Part shown: piece by piece, positions 8,083 through 16,269 of the stretch
How the letters are laid out: each line of letters begins with the position of its first letter
Numbering within the stretch: position 1 is the first letter of the stretch
Assembly (NCBI RefSeq): GCF_009192765.1
Contig: NZ_VOHQ01000002.1
Span: 434,001-498,000, forward strand
Direction of reading: 5' to 3'
Origin: Agriterribacter humi
GTDB taxonomy: Bacteria; Bacteroidota; Bacteroidia; Chitinophagales; Chitinophagaceae
DNA length: 64,000 bases
Translations under genes and position numbers: made by a program
The notes under the pieces: generated by a model
Told to the model about the DNA's origin: nothing
Databases searched by the model: none
The model's input: the letters and a program-made list of their open reading frames with translations, nothing else

Positions 8083-9396
8083 ATGAAGACAAGAACACTC
8101 CGGAAAGACAAAGTGAATATCATTACCCTTGGTTGCAGTAAAAATGTGGTAGACAGCGAAGTATTAAGCGGGCAGTTACAGGCCAATGATATTGACGTAG
8201 TGCATGAGAGCAAAAAAAGCGACCACAATATTGTGGTGATCAATACCTGCGGTTTTATTGATAAGGCCAAAGAAGAATCCATTAATACCATTCTTGATCA
8301 TGTAGAGCTCAAAAAAAAGGGCAGATTGGATAAGGTGTACGTTACCGGCTGTTTAACCGAACGATACAGACAAAATCTTGAAGCAGAGATACCTGAAGTA
8401 GATGCCTGGTTCGGCACAATGGAGCTGCCGCTGATCTTAAAAAGATTTGAAGCAGATTATAAAGCAGAATTGGTGGGTGAAAGATTACTGAGCACCCCCA
8501 GTCATTATGCGTACATGAAAATATCTGAAGGCTGCAACCGCACCTGCTCTTTTTGCGCTATTCCCTTAATGCGGGGACAGCATGTAAGCAAGTCTGTGGA
8601 ACAATTGGTGGCGGAAGCCGAAGGGTTGGTTCGCAAAGGAGTTAAAGAAGTTATGCTGATAGCCCAGGAGCTTACCTATTACGGGCTTGATATTTACAAA
8701 AAAAGAGAATTGCCGCGCTTATTGCATGCCCTCGCAGATGTAAAGGGGTTGGAATGGATTCGCCTGCATTATGCTTATCCCTCTAAATTTCCACTGGAGA
8801 TTATTGACGCCATGAAGGAACGATCCAATATCTGTAATTACTTAGATATGCCTTTGCAGCACAGCAGCGATAATATGCTCAAAGCGATGCGCAGACAGAT
8901 TACAAGAGCCGAAATGGATGATTTGATAGGGGATATCAGAAGCCGCATCCCGGATATTTGTGTGCGTACCACGCTCATTGCGGGTTTCCCGGGGGAGACG
9001 GAGGCCGATGTAGAAGATATGAAAGCCTTTTTGCAGGCACAGCGGTTTGACAGGGTAGGCATTTTTACCTATTCGCATGAAGAAGGCACTTCTGCTCATA
9101 CATTAGAAGATAATATTCCTCATGAAGAAAAGGAACGCCGGGCGCAGGAAGTAATGGAAGTGCAGCAGGAGATCAGTTATGAAAAAAACCAGGAAAAAGT
9201 AGGAAAGATATTTAAAGTGCTGGTTGATAAAAAAGAAGCAGGGCGGTATCTGGGCCGCACCGAATTTGATTCGGTAGAAGTAGACAATGAAGTGATTATT
9301 ACCACCGGCCATAAACTGACCATGGGAGAATTTGTAAATGTAAAGATTACCAAAGCATATGATTACGACCTGGAAGGCATTGTAGCAGAGGCATAA
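8083..9396 (+). CDS. rimO: Ribosomal protein S12 methylthiotransferase RimO
   Basis: Radical-SAM methylthiotransferase that modifies the conserved Asp of ribosomal protein S12. Start set at ATG 8083 because the first conserved block (V-N-I-I-T-L-G-C-S-K-N-V-V-D-S-E) follows directly; the upstream TTG at 8023 is unlikely. The UPF0004 domain (residues 11-130) carries the first cluster cysteines (C18, the Cys of N-T-C-G-F-I, and V-T-G-C), the radical-SAM motif C-N-R-T-C-S-F-C gives C151/C155/C158, and a TRAM domain closes the protein (about 370-437). The L-G-C-S-K-N and G-F-I-D signatures distinguish RimO from MiaB. Confidence 0.96.
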   Translation: MKTRTLRKDKVNIITLGCSKNVVDSEVLSGQLQANDIDVVHESKKSDHNIVVINTCGFIDKAKEESINTILDHVELKKKGRLDKVYVTGCLTERYRQNLEAEIPEVDAWFGTMELPLILKRFEADYKAELVGERLLSTPSHYAYMKISEGCNRTCSFCAIPLMRGQHVSKSVEQLVAEAEGLVRKGVKEVMLIAQELTYYGLDIYKKRELPRLLHALADVKGLEWIRLHYAYPSKFPLEIIDAMKERSNICNYLDMPLQHSSDNMLKAMRRQITRAEMDDLIGDIRSRIPDICVRTTLIAGFPGETEADVEDMKAFLQAQRFDRVGIFTYSHEEGTSAHTLEDNIPHEEKERRAQEVMEVQQEISYEKNQEKVGKIFKVLVDKKEAGRYLGRTEFDSVEVDNEVIITTGHKLTMGEFVNVKITKAYDYDLEGIVAEA

Positions 9397-9406
9397 GCTG
9401 ATTTTT

Positions 9407-9772
9407 TTATTTTTTGCTCCTCATTTTATCGCAATAGAAACAACTTATATAAATAATACCAGACAAAACAAATCCCAGTCTAACGGGTTTTTGCAACGAC
9501 CTCAAAAGACGAATAAAAAACAGGCATATCAATAATGCCGCAACGGAGTAGGGGATAACCCAGGCAAATTTAAGATACCCGTTTCCTCCTATCCCAAATT
9601 GAGGTAGAATTTGCGTAAGGGACTCATGTATAGAAATGCTTTCATCCACAGATAAAAACAAGAATATAAGCGAAAGCAGCAACCAGTGATATTTTATGAC
9701 AGAGCTCTTGTAATGCTTATACAGAAGAAAGGTAATAAGCAGCAAGATTTTATTATGCTGATTCTGCAACAA
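9407..9772 (-). pseudogene. Truncated membrane protein remnant
   Basis: A 121-codon frame with three hydrophobic stretches and an L-S-V-D-E-S-I-S-I-H-E motif between them, as in a family of multi-span Bacteroidota membrane proteins (usually about 200 residues or more). The third segment ends abruptly in a short basic tail (D-K-M-R-S-K-K), where relatives as I remember them carry further helices, so I read this as a truncated or decaying gene. It lies 9 bases downstream of the AhpD-like gene on the same strand. It could be an intact small protein instead. Confidence 0.4.
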
Positions 9773-9781
9773 TTAAAGCAT

Positions 9782-10234
9782 TTAACTGTATTGACCTACC
9801 CGGTAGGTTCCCGGAACAGTGGGGAAAGCAAGATTGATCCGATTCCATGTGTTGATACTGGTAACCGCAAGTGTAAGATCAATCAGATCTGCATCGGAAA
9901 ACTGCGCTTTTGCTATTTTATATACTTCATCGGGTACTTCACAATGGGTAACAGCTTCGGCCCAGGCCAATGCAGCTCTTTCACGTTCTGTGTAATAGGG
10001 TGTTTCACGCCAGGCGTTTAATCCGTAAAGACGTTGTTCGGTTTCACCCCTGCTTCTGGCTTCTTTAGAATGCATATCAAGACAATAAGCACAACCATTT
10101 ATCTGCGACACTCGAAAGAATACCAGTTGCAGCAACGCATCTTCTAAAGCTGAATGCTTCAGATAATTAATAATGCCATAAAGTGTTTTTAAAGCGTTTT
10201 GTCCAATTAGCTGGACGTTAAGTCTCTGTTCCAT
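9782..10234 (-). CDS. Carboxymuconolactone decarboxylase/AhpD-like peroxidase-family protein
   Basis: The 150-residue all-helical protein has the CMD/AhpD active-site helix C48-A-Y-C51-x-x-x-H55, preceded by the conserved S-Q-I-N-G. AhpD-like members with C-x-x-C reduce alkyl hydroperoxides or supply electrons to peroxiredoxins; the presence of both cysteines and the histidine argues for redox activity rather than decarboxylation. It is last or next to last in a same-strand run with a peroxiredoxin, a DsbA-like protein and an NADH dehydrogenase. Confidence 0.88.
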   Translation of the reverse strand: MEQRLNVQLIGQNALKTLYGIINYLKHSALEDALLQLVFFRVSQINGCAYCLDMHSKEARSRGETEQRLYGLNAWRETPYYTERERAALAWAEAVTHCEVPDEVYKIAKAQFSDADLIDLTLAVTSINTWNRINLAFPTVPGTYRVGQYS

Positions 10235-10294
10235 TTAAATTAATTTTATTGGTCAAAAATTTTGCAGGAAAATTATATCTGGTGTATTTCGGCA

Positions 10295-11635
10295 TTAAAC
10301 CATATCTCCCACTTTTATCCGGCTTATCTCTCTTTGTTTTTTATGGAAACTTGCTTCCCTGTTCTCAGAATGAAAGATCATTCGCAATACCTGGTCATGT
10401 GTTAAATATGCAACCAGCCAATTATAGAACGTCTTAATTTTATTGTTGTAATTAACAAGGGAGATCAGGTGGATAAAGAGCCAGCCCAACAGTCCCCAAA
10501 TGCCACCCAGGTGCAGGCGGTGCTTAAAAAGATCGGCTACTGCCCATCTCCGCCCGATGATGGCCATATCGCCCCTGTCAAAATATTTGAATGGTTTCAT
10601 TTCTTTATCCCGGGCCAGCAGCAATAGATTTTTGGCCAGCCTTTTACCTTGCTGAATAGCGGGCTGCGCAAGCTGTGGATGGCCTTCGGGGTAATGCCTG
10701 TAATTATACTGAATACTGATGTCACCGATAGCATAAATATTTCCGTATCCCTTTACCCGGTTATAAAAATTGGTGATCATTCTGCCTCCTCTTCCAAGGC
10801 TGCTTTTATCAATTCCTTCAAAAGTATTTGCTGTTACACCTACGGCCCAGATCAATGTTTTTGCTTCAATAATTTCGCCGGTAGATAAATGAACCTGATC
10901 ATGGTCATAATGGCTGACCTGCGTGTTCAATTTTATCGTTATACCTGATTGTTCCAGCATTTTGAAGGCTTCCTTGTGAGAAGAATCACTCATGGGCGCA
11001 AGCAGGTACGGTGATCCTTCGATCAAATAAACTTGCAGTATGTCGTTTTTCAGTTCAGGATAGTCCATGCCGAGTAAACATTGCTTAAATTCAGCAAGCA
11101 TACCCGCCAGCTCTACGCCGGTAGGTCCTCCGCCGGCAATCACCATGGTCAGCAATTTTTTCCTGATAAAAGGATCCTTTTCAACGGAAGCTCTTTCCAT
11201 GGTCCGGATCAATCCATTGCGCATATGCAGTGCGTCATCTATTGTTTTAATATAGAACGCATTTTGTTCGATAACAGCACTACCAAAGAAGTTCGTTTTG
11301 GAACCTGCTGCAAATACCAGCAGATCATAATTCAATTCCCCTCCATCATTTAAATACAATACATTTTCATCTGTATCTATTCTTAAAATCGTTGCCATCC
11401 TGAAAGCAATTCCCCTGCCTTTAAAAATTTTTCTGAATGGATAACTAATCGCGGAAGGCTCAAGAAAACCCGTGGCTACCTGGTACAGCAAAGGAGTGAA
11501 ATAATTATAATTGTTTTTGTCAACCAGCGTTACATCGTAGAATGTATTATTAAATAAATGCCTTGCAAAACTGAGGCCCGCAAATCCACCACCGATCAGA
11601 ATAATATGTTTTCTGTTTGCGTTTTTGATTTTCAT
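10295..11635 (-). CDS. ndh: NAD(P)/FAD-dependent oxidoreductase, type II NADH dehydrogenase-like
   Basis: Feeds electrons from NADH to quinone without proton pumping, at the inner face of the cytoplasmic membrane. The N-terminal FAD fold reads I-I-L-I-G-G-G-F-A-G-L-S-F-A (residues 11-24), the second NAD fold contains M-V-I-A-G-G-G-P-T-G-V-E-L-A-G (about 165-180), and the flavin-binding Y-A-I-G-D-I-S motif is near residue 300. The C-terminal 60 residues form the amphipathic/hydrophobic membrane anchor typical of NDH-2 (G-L-L-G-W-L-F-I-H-L-I-S-L-V). Length 446 is typical. It belongs to the minus-strand redox cluster. Confidence 0.9.
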   Translation of the reverse strand: MKIKNANRKHIILIGGGFAGLSFARHLFNNTFYDVTLVDKNNYNYFTPLLYQVATGFLEPSAISYPFRKIFKGRGIAFRMATILRIDTDENVLYLNDGGELNYDLLVFAAGSKTNFFGSAVIEQNAFYIKTIDDALHMRNGLIRTMERASVEKDPFIRKKLLTMVIAGGGPTGVELAGMLAEFKQCLLGMDYPELKNDILQVYLIEGSPYLLAPMSDSSHKEAFKMLEQSGITIKLNTQVSHYDHDQVHLSTGEIIEAKTLIWAVGVTANTFEGIDKSSLGRGGRMITNFYNRVKGYGNIYAIGDISIQYNYRHYPEGHPQLAQPAIQQGKRLAKNLLLLARDKEMKPFKYFDRGDMAIIGRRWAVADLFKHRLHLGGIWGLLGWLFIHLISLVNYNNKIKTFYNWLVAYLTHDQVLRMIFHSENREASFHKKQREISRIKVGDMV

Positions 11636-11698
11636 TTTTTAAATATTTATTCCTGAATAATTCAGCATTCTGTAACAATGCATCCATAGGCATTTACT

Positions 11699-12238
11699 TT
11701 ATGAAATGGAAATCTCCGCCAACTGGTCTTTCAGGTACTCAAGCAATTCATCTTCTTCCCAATCACTGTCATACTTTTTCCCATTGATAAAGAAAGACGG
11801 AGTTCTGTTTACCCCACTTCTGAGGCCACTTTCAAAATCGTGTTGAACCTTCTCCGCCAGGTCTTTTCTTTGAATGTCACTTTTAAATCGCTCCGGGTCA
11901 AGTCCGGTGGTTTCAGCAAATAGAAAAAAACTTTCTGCCTCCAGCGTTTGCTGTTTTTCAAAAATGATGTCGTGCATTTCCCAAAATTTATCCTGCAGGG
12001 CAGCGGCCTCCGTTGCAATGGCAGCAGGCAATGCAAGCGGATGAATTTTTGATAGGGGAAAATTTCTGAAGATAAATTTCAGATCAGCACCTGATTTTCG
12101 CAGTATATTTTTTATGATCGGATATGCGCGGCCACAATAAGGACATTGGTAATCTCCATATTCGACCAGCTCAAGCGCAGCATTTAAGTTGCCATAAATA
12201 TGATCATTACTATTTACAGCAGGTATTAATTGTGTCAT
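11699..12238 (-). CDS. DsbA-family thioredoxin-fold oxidoreductase
   Basis: A 179-residue thioredoxin-fold protein with the active site C32-P-Y-C35 in a D-Y-x-C-P-Y-C-G-R-A-Y-P context and a helical insert before the cis-Pro strand (N-R-T-P-S-F-F-I-N-G). There is no signal peptide, so unlike DsbA itself it probably acts in the cytoplasm, like the FrnE/NhaA-C-terminal type thioredoxins. Eight bases downstream of the peroxiredoxin start-codon neighbour, which suggests joint transcription and a role in thiol homeostasis. Confidence 0.88.
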   Translation of the reverse strand: MTQLIPAVNSNDHIYGNLNAALELVEYGDYQCPYCGRAYPIIKNILRKSGADLKFIFRNFPLSKIHPLALPAAIATEAAALQDKFWEMHDIIFEKQQTLEAESFFLFAETTGLDPERFKSDIQRKDLAEKVQHDFESGLRSGVNRTPSFFINGKKYDSDWEEDELLEYLKDQLAEISIS

Positions 12239-12246
12239 AGATTTGT

Positions 12247-12711
12247 TTATTTTAAATTATCCAATTGCTCCAATGCATTCAGTATACCGTCTGCCCCGGG
12301 ATTGATACCAGCAGGCGACAGGTAACTCCATTGAATGGTTCCTTTTTCATCCATTACATACAATGCCCGCCGGCATTCGCCTGATTCTTCATTGTACGCC
12401 TCATATAGCTTAGCTACCGCACCTTTGGGCTCAAAATCTGCAAGCAAGGGAAAATGAAAATTATGATGCTGGCTGAACGCAGAATGACTCCACCTGCTGT
12501 CTACCGAAATACCCAGCAGTTGTGCATTGTGCCTGGCAAAATATTTTTCCATTTCATTATAAAGGTTCATCTGGTCGCCACATACCGGGCTCCAGTCTGC
12601 GGGGTAAAACGCCAGGATAACTTTCTTACCTTGCAGTTCATTCAATCTTATTTTTTGATAAGGTGAAGAATACAGCTCGAAATCCGGCGCGGTGATTCCT
12701 GTTGTTAACAT
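12247..12711 (-). CDS. Peroxiredoxin (AhpC/TSA, AhpE-like)
   Basis: Thioredoxin-fold peroxidase of 154 residues. The peroxidatic motif P-A-D-W-S-P-V-C44 (P-x-x-x-S/T-x-x-C) is present, and a second Cys at 113 (G-E-C-R-R) could act as resolver or serve glutathionylation; the C-terminal Cys of typical 2-Cys enzymes is missing. First gene of the operon-like series peroxiredoxin, DsbA-like, Ndh, AhpD-like, so it is probably the lead enzyme of a peroxide-response set. Confidence 0.9.
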   Translation of the reverse strand: MLTTGITAPDFELYSSPYQKIRLNELQGKKVILAFYPADWSPVCGDQMNLYNEMEKYFARHNAQLLGISVDSRWSHSAFSQHHNFHFPLLADFEPKGAVAKLYEAYNEESGECRRALYVMDEKGTIQWSYLSPAGINPGADGILNALEQLDNLK

Positions 12712-12760
12712 GTAATTTATTTTTTGATTTATTATTTGTTTGATTTCTTTAGCAACCTTG

Positions 12761-13140
12761 TTAGCAAAATAAGAATGCCTTTGTTACGGCAAAGGCATTC
12801 AATAGCCCCAAATCCCATGCGGCAGGAATTATCATGCGTGCTTCAACAATGGCTTCATATTGAATGATCGGGCATTCCCTCGCAATCTCCACAGCTTCGT
12901 TGTAGTCTTGCTTTTATCAGGAATAAAGCGGCCATGGGCTCCTTTTTTTCCGTGTAAGGTCCCTGCTGTACTTTACTATCTCCCGAGATAACTCTTCCGT
13001 CAGCATCCCACCGCTTTTGCGGAGCAACCAGCTTGCCGCTGGACGCAATGCAATCCAGTCCTGGCATGGTTTTAATGCTTCTTTCATTTGCTCCGGCGAA
13101 GGGCCCGGATTTTTATTTGTAAGATATCTTAATATTGCAG
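12761..13140 (-). pseudogene. YCII-family protein, disrupted by at least two frameshifts
   Basis: Three frames on the minus strand join into one YCII (DGPF)-domain protein: N-P-G-P-S-P-E-Q-M-K-E-A-L-K-P-C-Q-D-W-I (about 13121-13049) in one frame, then I-A-S-S-G-K-L-V-A-P, G-R-V-I-S-G-D, Q-Q-G-P-Y-T-E-K-K-E and A-L-F-L-I-K-A in a second (to about 12907), then D-Y-N-E-A-V-E-I-A-R-E-C-P and Y-E-A-I-V-E-A-R-M-I in the third (to 12830 and on to a stop at 12761). No start codon leads into the first block. The family is small dimeric alpha/beta-barrel proteins of unclear role, often near sigma-70 ECF genes. Either a decayed gene or assembly errors. Confidence 0.75.
12773..12800 (-). terminator. Hairpin terminator
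   Basis: Perfect 11-bp stem GAATGCCTTTG / CAAAGGCATTC with a 6-base loop. On the minus strand it is followed by TTATTTT. It overlaps the tail of the YCII pseudogene frame and separates it from the peroxiredoxin operon. Confidence 0.65.
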
Positions 13141-13174
13141 ATTACTGTCAGTGGAATGCTGGGCATATCTTACA

Positions 13175-13951
13175 TTATAATTTCCCGGCTGCTGCAATCA
13201 CGAAATCCGCTACTTTATTGGGCTGCGATACCATAGGAACATGGCTGGATGCAAGCTCAAGTGTTGTTGCTTTTATCAGACCGGCCTTAAATCGCTCCAG
13301 GTCAGGATTGATCATTCCATCTTTTGCCGCTACGATATACCACGATGGTTTCGTTTTCCAGGCGGGGCTATATACTTTCTCCTGCGTAGCCGATGCGGCC
13401 CATGCAACCTGGGTAGCAAATATTATTTTTCTTTCTTCGGGTGATACATCCTGTGCAAAAAACTCGTTGATCCCTTTCGGCGACAGGGATAAAAAACCGT
13501 CAGGACTAAGTTGAAATTCCGGCCCCACTGCTGTTGGTGGCATTGCAGCATTAACATCGTTTACGTTCTGTCCTTCTTCAGGAACCAATGCAGCAACGTA
13601 GAGCAACCCCGCTACTTTTGGATCTTTTCCTGCTTCGGAAATCACCATTCCACCATACGAGTGGCCGACGAGCAGTACCGGTCCGTCCATTTGAGCGATG
13701 ACACGCTTAGTAGCGGCAACATCATCGGCGAACGAAGTGAGCGGATTTTGTACGGCAATTACATTTAGCCCTTTTGCCTGAAGTAAAGGAATAACCTTTG
13801 TCCAACTGGAACCATCGGCAAAAGCGCCGTGAACCAATACAATATTTTTTATTCCTTTTGAATGGGTTTGTGCGTTTGCATTTTGTGGCAGGGAAAAGAC
13901 GTTGGCTGCCGCAATTATCGCAACTGAAGTGATTTGTTTAATAGTAAACAT
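13175..13951 (-). CDS. Secreted alpha/beta hydrolase
   Basis: Start set at 13951, which gives a signal peptide ending A-N-A-Q; the longer frame to 14035 adds 28 residues of unlikely sequence. The mature protein has V-L-V-H-G-A-F (oxyanion loop, about 38-44), nucleophile elbow G-H-S98-Y-G-G, and a late S-S-H-V-P (catalytic His). Its short length and lack of a large lid match plant salicylate-binding/hydroxynitrile-lyase-like esterases (EstA family). Substrate unknown. It lies on the same strand as the other hydrolases of the cluster. Confidence 0.88.
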   Translation of the reverse strand: MFTIKQITSVAIIAAANVFSLPQNANAQTHSKGIKNIVLVHGAFADGSSWTKVIPLLQAKGLNVIAVQNPLTSFADDVAATKRVIAQMDGPVLLVGHSYGGMVISEAGKDPKVAGLLYVAALVPEEGQNVNDVNAAMPPTAVGPEFQLSPDGFLSLSPKGINEFFAQDVSPEERKIIFATQVAWAASATQEKVYSPAWKTKPSWYIVAAKDGMINPDLERFKAGLIKATTLELASSHVPMVSQPNKVADFVIAAAGKL

Positions 13952-14009
13952 AAAAATTTGTTTTTTGATTATAATAATGTTGTTTGTTGCAGTCGTCTGC
14001 AAAGTGTCA

Positions 14010-14195
14010 TCAGTTTTCCCTTTCCTTTGTTTCACCTAAGGGCTGATCTTTCATTCGTATGGCATCATCCAGGAATTCACTTCCATCGGTTATATTTGCT
14101 TCGTGGTAGTATGGGTATATGCTTTCCTGTATTCCTTCTGATAAGGTCCGTTCATTTCCGGGATCCTTTTTTTTAGCTGAAAAGATGGTATCCAT
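14010..14195 (-). CDS. Possible small charged protein (61 aa)
   Basis: A 61-codon frame with ATG start, polar and acidic throughout, no membrane segment. No ribosome-binding site is obvious and I do not recognise it. It sits between the secreted hydrolase and the GC-rich block, and may be spurious. Confidence 0.3.
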   Translation of the reverse strand: MDTIFSAKKKDPGNERTLSEGIQESIYPYYHEANITDGSEFLDDAIRMKDQPLGETKEREN

Positions 14196-14219
14196 GTTAA
14201 ACCATTTTTATGATTAGAA

Positions 14220-14370
14220 AATAGGAGCACCTGCTGCCGGACGCTTCGTTGTGTAGCTGGTCGGTTTTCGCGGGGACACCGCGCCGATGTGGGTTTGTCC
14301 CGTGCACGAACGGGTGGAAAGTGCACGTCCCTTACAGCCGCCTCAACGAGCTGACACCCGTCATCTTCGT
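14220..14370. other. GC-rich block with hairpins, no credible gene
   Basis: Base composition here is clearly more GC-rich than the flanks and contains stem-forming stretches such as CCCGTGCACGAACGGG and GCGGGGACACCGC. A 99-codon frame crosses it but has an Arg/Pro-rich, unprotein-like sequence. It may be a structured RNA or the end of a lost mobile element; I cannot name it. Confidence 0.4.
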
Positions 14371-14407
14371 TACGAAAGGCAGTGATCAAATGCTATAGTG
14401 AAAATTA

Positions 14408-15169
14408 TCAGGATTGTGTTGTAGCTAACTGAGCGGTGAACCAATCTTCATATTTTATTTTTCCAAGACGGGGATGCTCGCCCGGAACTAAGGATCCATC
14501 ATTCAATTCGGCACCAAAATAAAGCGCATGCTCATTACTGATCAACCGGCGGGAATCTTCTGTTGCATTCAGATAATAGCGGATAAACTCAACCATCGGC
14601 ATACGCACCGGGCCGGCTACTTCAACGGTGGCATTTAAAGGCGCTCCGAGTACGATCTCTGCCAGGGCCGATACCACTTCGTCTGATGCTATGGGTTGAA
14701 ATTCGGCCGGCGAGATCTGTACTTCTTCACCGGTTGTGCCTGCCTGTGCTATCCTGCCAGCAAATTCGAAAAACTGAGTAGAACGCAAAATGCTGTAAGG
14801 AATGCCGGATTCTTTAATCAATTCTTCCTGCGCAATTTTTGCACGGAGGTAACCACTTTCCGGAAGACGGTCAGCGCCCACCACCGACATTGCAACATGA
14901 TGTTTCACTCCGGCATAAGCTTCCGCAGTAAGCAGGTTCATGGTAGACCTTTGAAAAAAATCCAAGACCGCTTTGTCTTCAAATGAGGGAGAATTGGAAA
15001 CATCAACAACAATATCTGCATTTTTTAACGCTTCATTCAGTCCTTCACCGGTAATGGTGTTAACACCTGAAGCAGGAGATGCGGCTATTACGGTGTGATC
15101 ATGCCGGAGAAGCTTGTTTACAAGATTTGAACCAATAAGGCCGGTTCCGCCGATTACTACAATTTTCAT
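14408..15169 (-). CDS. NmrA-like NAD(P)-binding oxidoreductase
   Basis: An extended-SDR/NmrA-type Rossmann protein: G-G-T-G-L-I-G at residues 7-13, a V-V-D-V-S-N-S-P strand near 55, and M-S-V-V-G-A-D plus Y-L-R-A-K (Y-x-x-x-K-like) in the middle. The family covers NAD(P)H-quinone reductase-like and redox-sensor proteins. It follows the two alpha/beta hydrolases on the same strand and probably belongs to the operon behind the sigma-54 promoter. Confidence 0.85.
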   Translation of the reverse strand: MKIVVIGGTGLIGSNLVNKLLRHDHTVIAASPASGVNTITGEGLNEALKNADIVVDVSNSPSFEDKAVLDFFQRSTMNLLTAEAYAGVKHHVAMSVVGADRLPESGYLRAKIAQEELIKESGIPYSILRSTQFFEFAGRIAQAGTTGEEVQISPAEFQPIASDEVVSALAEIVLGAPLNATVEVAGPVRMPMVEFIRYYLNATEDSRRLISNEHALYFGAELNDGSLVPGEHPRLGKIKYEDWFTAQLATTQS

Positions 15170-15265
15170 GATTTTTGGTTTTTAGATTGTTATGCTTAGC
15201 ATTTGTGTGATTGATAAATGTTTTATCGAAAGGAAAATTGACCTTGTTATTTGCTGCCGGGATTA

Positions 15266-16252
15266 TTAATGCTTCAGTGCATTCCTGATCACAGCGGCTG
15301 CCTGTAACAGCGCTGTTTTAACAGCCGGGATCTCAGCCAATGGATTTAACAAACCATAATCGTGGATCAATCCTCCATACCTGGTTAAGGTTACTTTAAC
15401 CCCGGCTTCATCTAATTTTCGGGCGTAGGCCTCACCCTCATCCCGCAGCACATCATTCTCTGCTGTTTGTATTAAGGCAGGAGGCAGACCTTTTAGCTGA
15501 TCTAAAGTAGCGTTCAGCGGAGATGCGTATATTTCCTTACGCGCTTCTTTATCAGGTAAATAATTATCCCAAAACCAGATCATCATATTTCTTGTAAGAA
15601 ATCTTCCTTCGCCCAATTCTTTGTATGAGCCGGTTTCAAAATTGGCATCGGTTACCGGCCATAGCAATACCTGGAGCTTTATAACCGGTCCTTTTTTTTC
15701 TTTAGCCATCAGTGCCACAGATCCCGTCATGTTGCCGCCCACACTGTTGCCAACAACTGCGAGGTTGTTACCGTCAACGCCTATTTCGCTGCCATGTTCC
15801 GCTAACCATTTAAGTGTAGCATAGATTTGATAAATAGCTACCGGATAATAGGCTTCCGGAGACGGAGTATAATCAGGAAAAACCGCTACAGCACCGCTTT
15901 CCACTACTAAATCTCTTACCAATCTTCTGTGGGTTTGATAATCTCCCAATACCCATCCTCCTCCATGAATATAGATGAAGGCCGGCGCGCCCGGTTTGGC
16001 GCTAATGGGTTTTACAATATGCACGCTCACTTGTTCACCGTCCTGCCTTATTGTTCTTTCAGATTCTTCAATACCTGAGTAATCTACTGTTACTGAATTT
16101 TGCGCATCAATTAATACTTTTCGTGCATCTCCGGGGCTAAGCTGTTCAATAGGCTTACCATTTCCCGAATTAAGCGCTTTCAGAAAATTTCGTACCTGTA
16201 TAAGAATACGTGGATCATTTTCTGCTTTTACAATCTTGTAAGGTTGTGTCAT
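15266..16252 (-). CDS. Alpha/beta hydrolase, hormone-sensitive-lipase (HSL/GDXG) family
   Basis: A 328-residue esterase with the oxyanion motif H96-G-G-G-W, nucleophile in G-N-S170-V-G-G and a C-terminal I-H-D-Y-G-L holding the catalytic His. No signal peptide, so cytoplasmic. The usual G-D-S-A-G elbow reads G-N-S-V-G, a known variant. It begins 17 bases downstream of the next hydrolase, giving an operon with it and with the NmrA-like gene. Confidence 0.9.
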   Translation of the reverse strand: MTQPYKIVKAENDPRILIQVRNFLKALNSGNGKPIEQLSPGDARKVLIDAQNSVTVDYSGIEESERTIRQDGEQVSVHIVKPISAKPGAPAFIYIHGGGWVLGDYQTHRRLVRDLVVESGAVAVFPDYTPSPEAYYPVAIYQIYATLKWLAEHGSEIGVDGNNLAVVGNSVGGNMTGSVALMAKEKKGPVIKLQVLLWPVTDANFETGSYKELGEGRFLTRNMMIWFWDNYLPDKEARKEIYASPLNATLDQLKGLPPALIQTAENDVLRDEGEAYARKLDEAGVKVTLTRYGGLIHDYGLLNPLAEIPAVKTALLQAAAVIRNALKH

Positions 16253-16269
16253 AGTTAAAATGTTTATGT

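Noticed and set aside
12747-12762. Possible sigma-54 promoter before the peroxiredoxin gene (TGCTAACAAGGTTGCT on the minus strand)
   Set aside because: The -12 part fits but the -24 GG is lost, so it is not a credible RpoN site.
14090-14389. 99-codon minus-strand frame across the GC-rich block
   Set aside because: Sequence is Arg/Pro-rich and unlike a folded protein; it overlaps a better small frame and reads as a GC-rich shadow.
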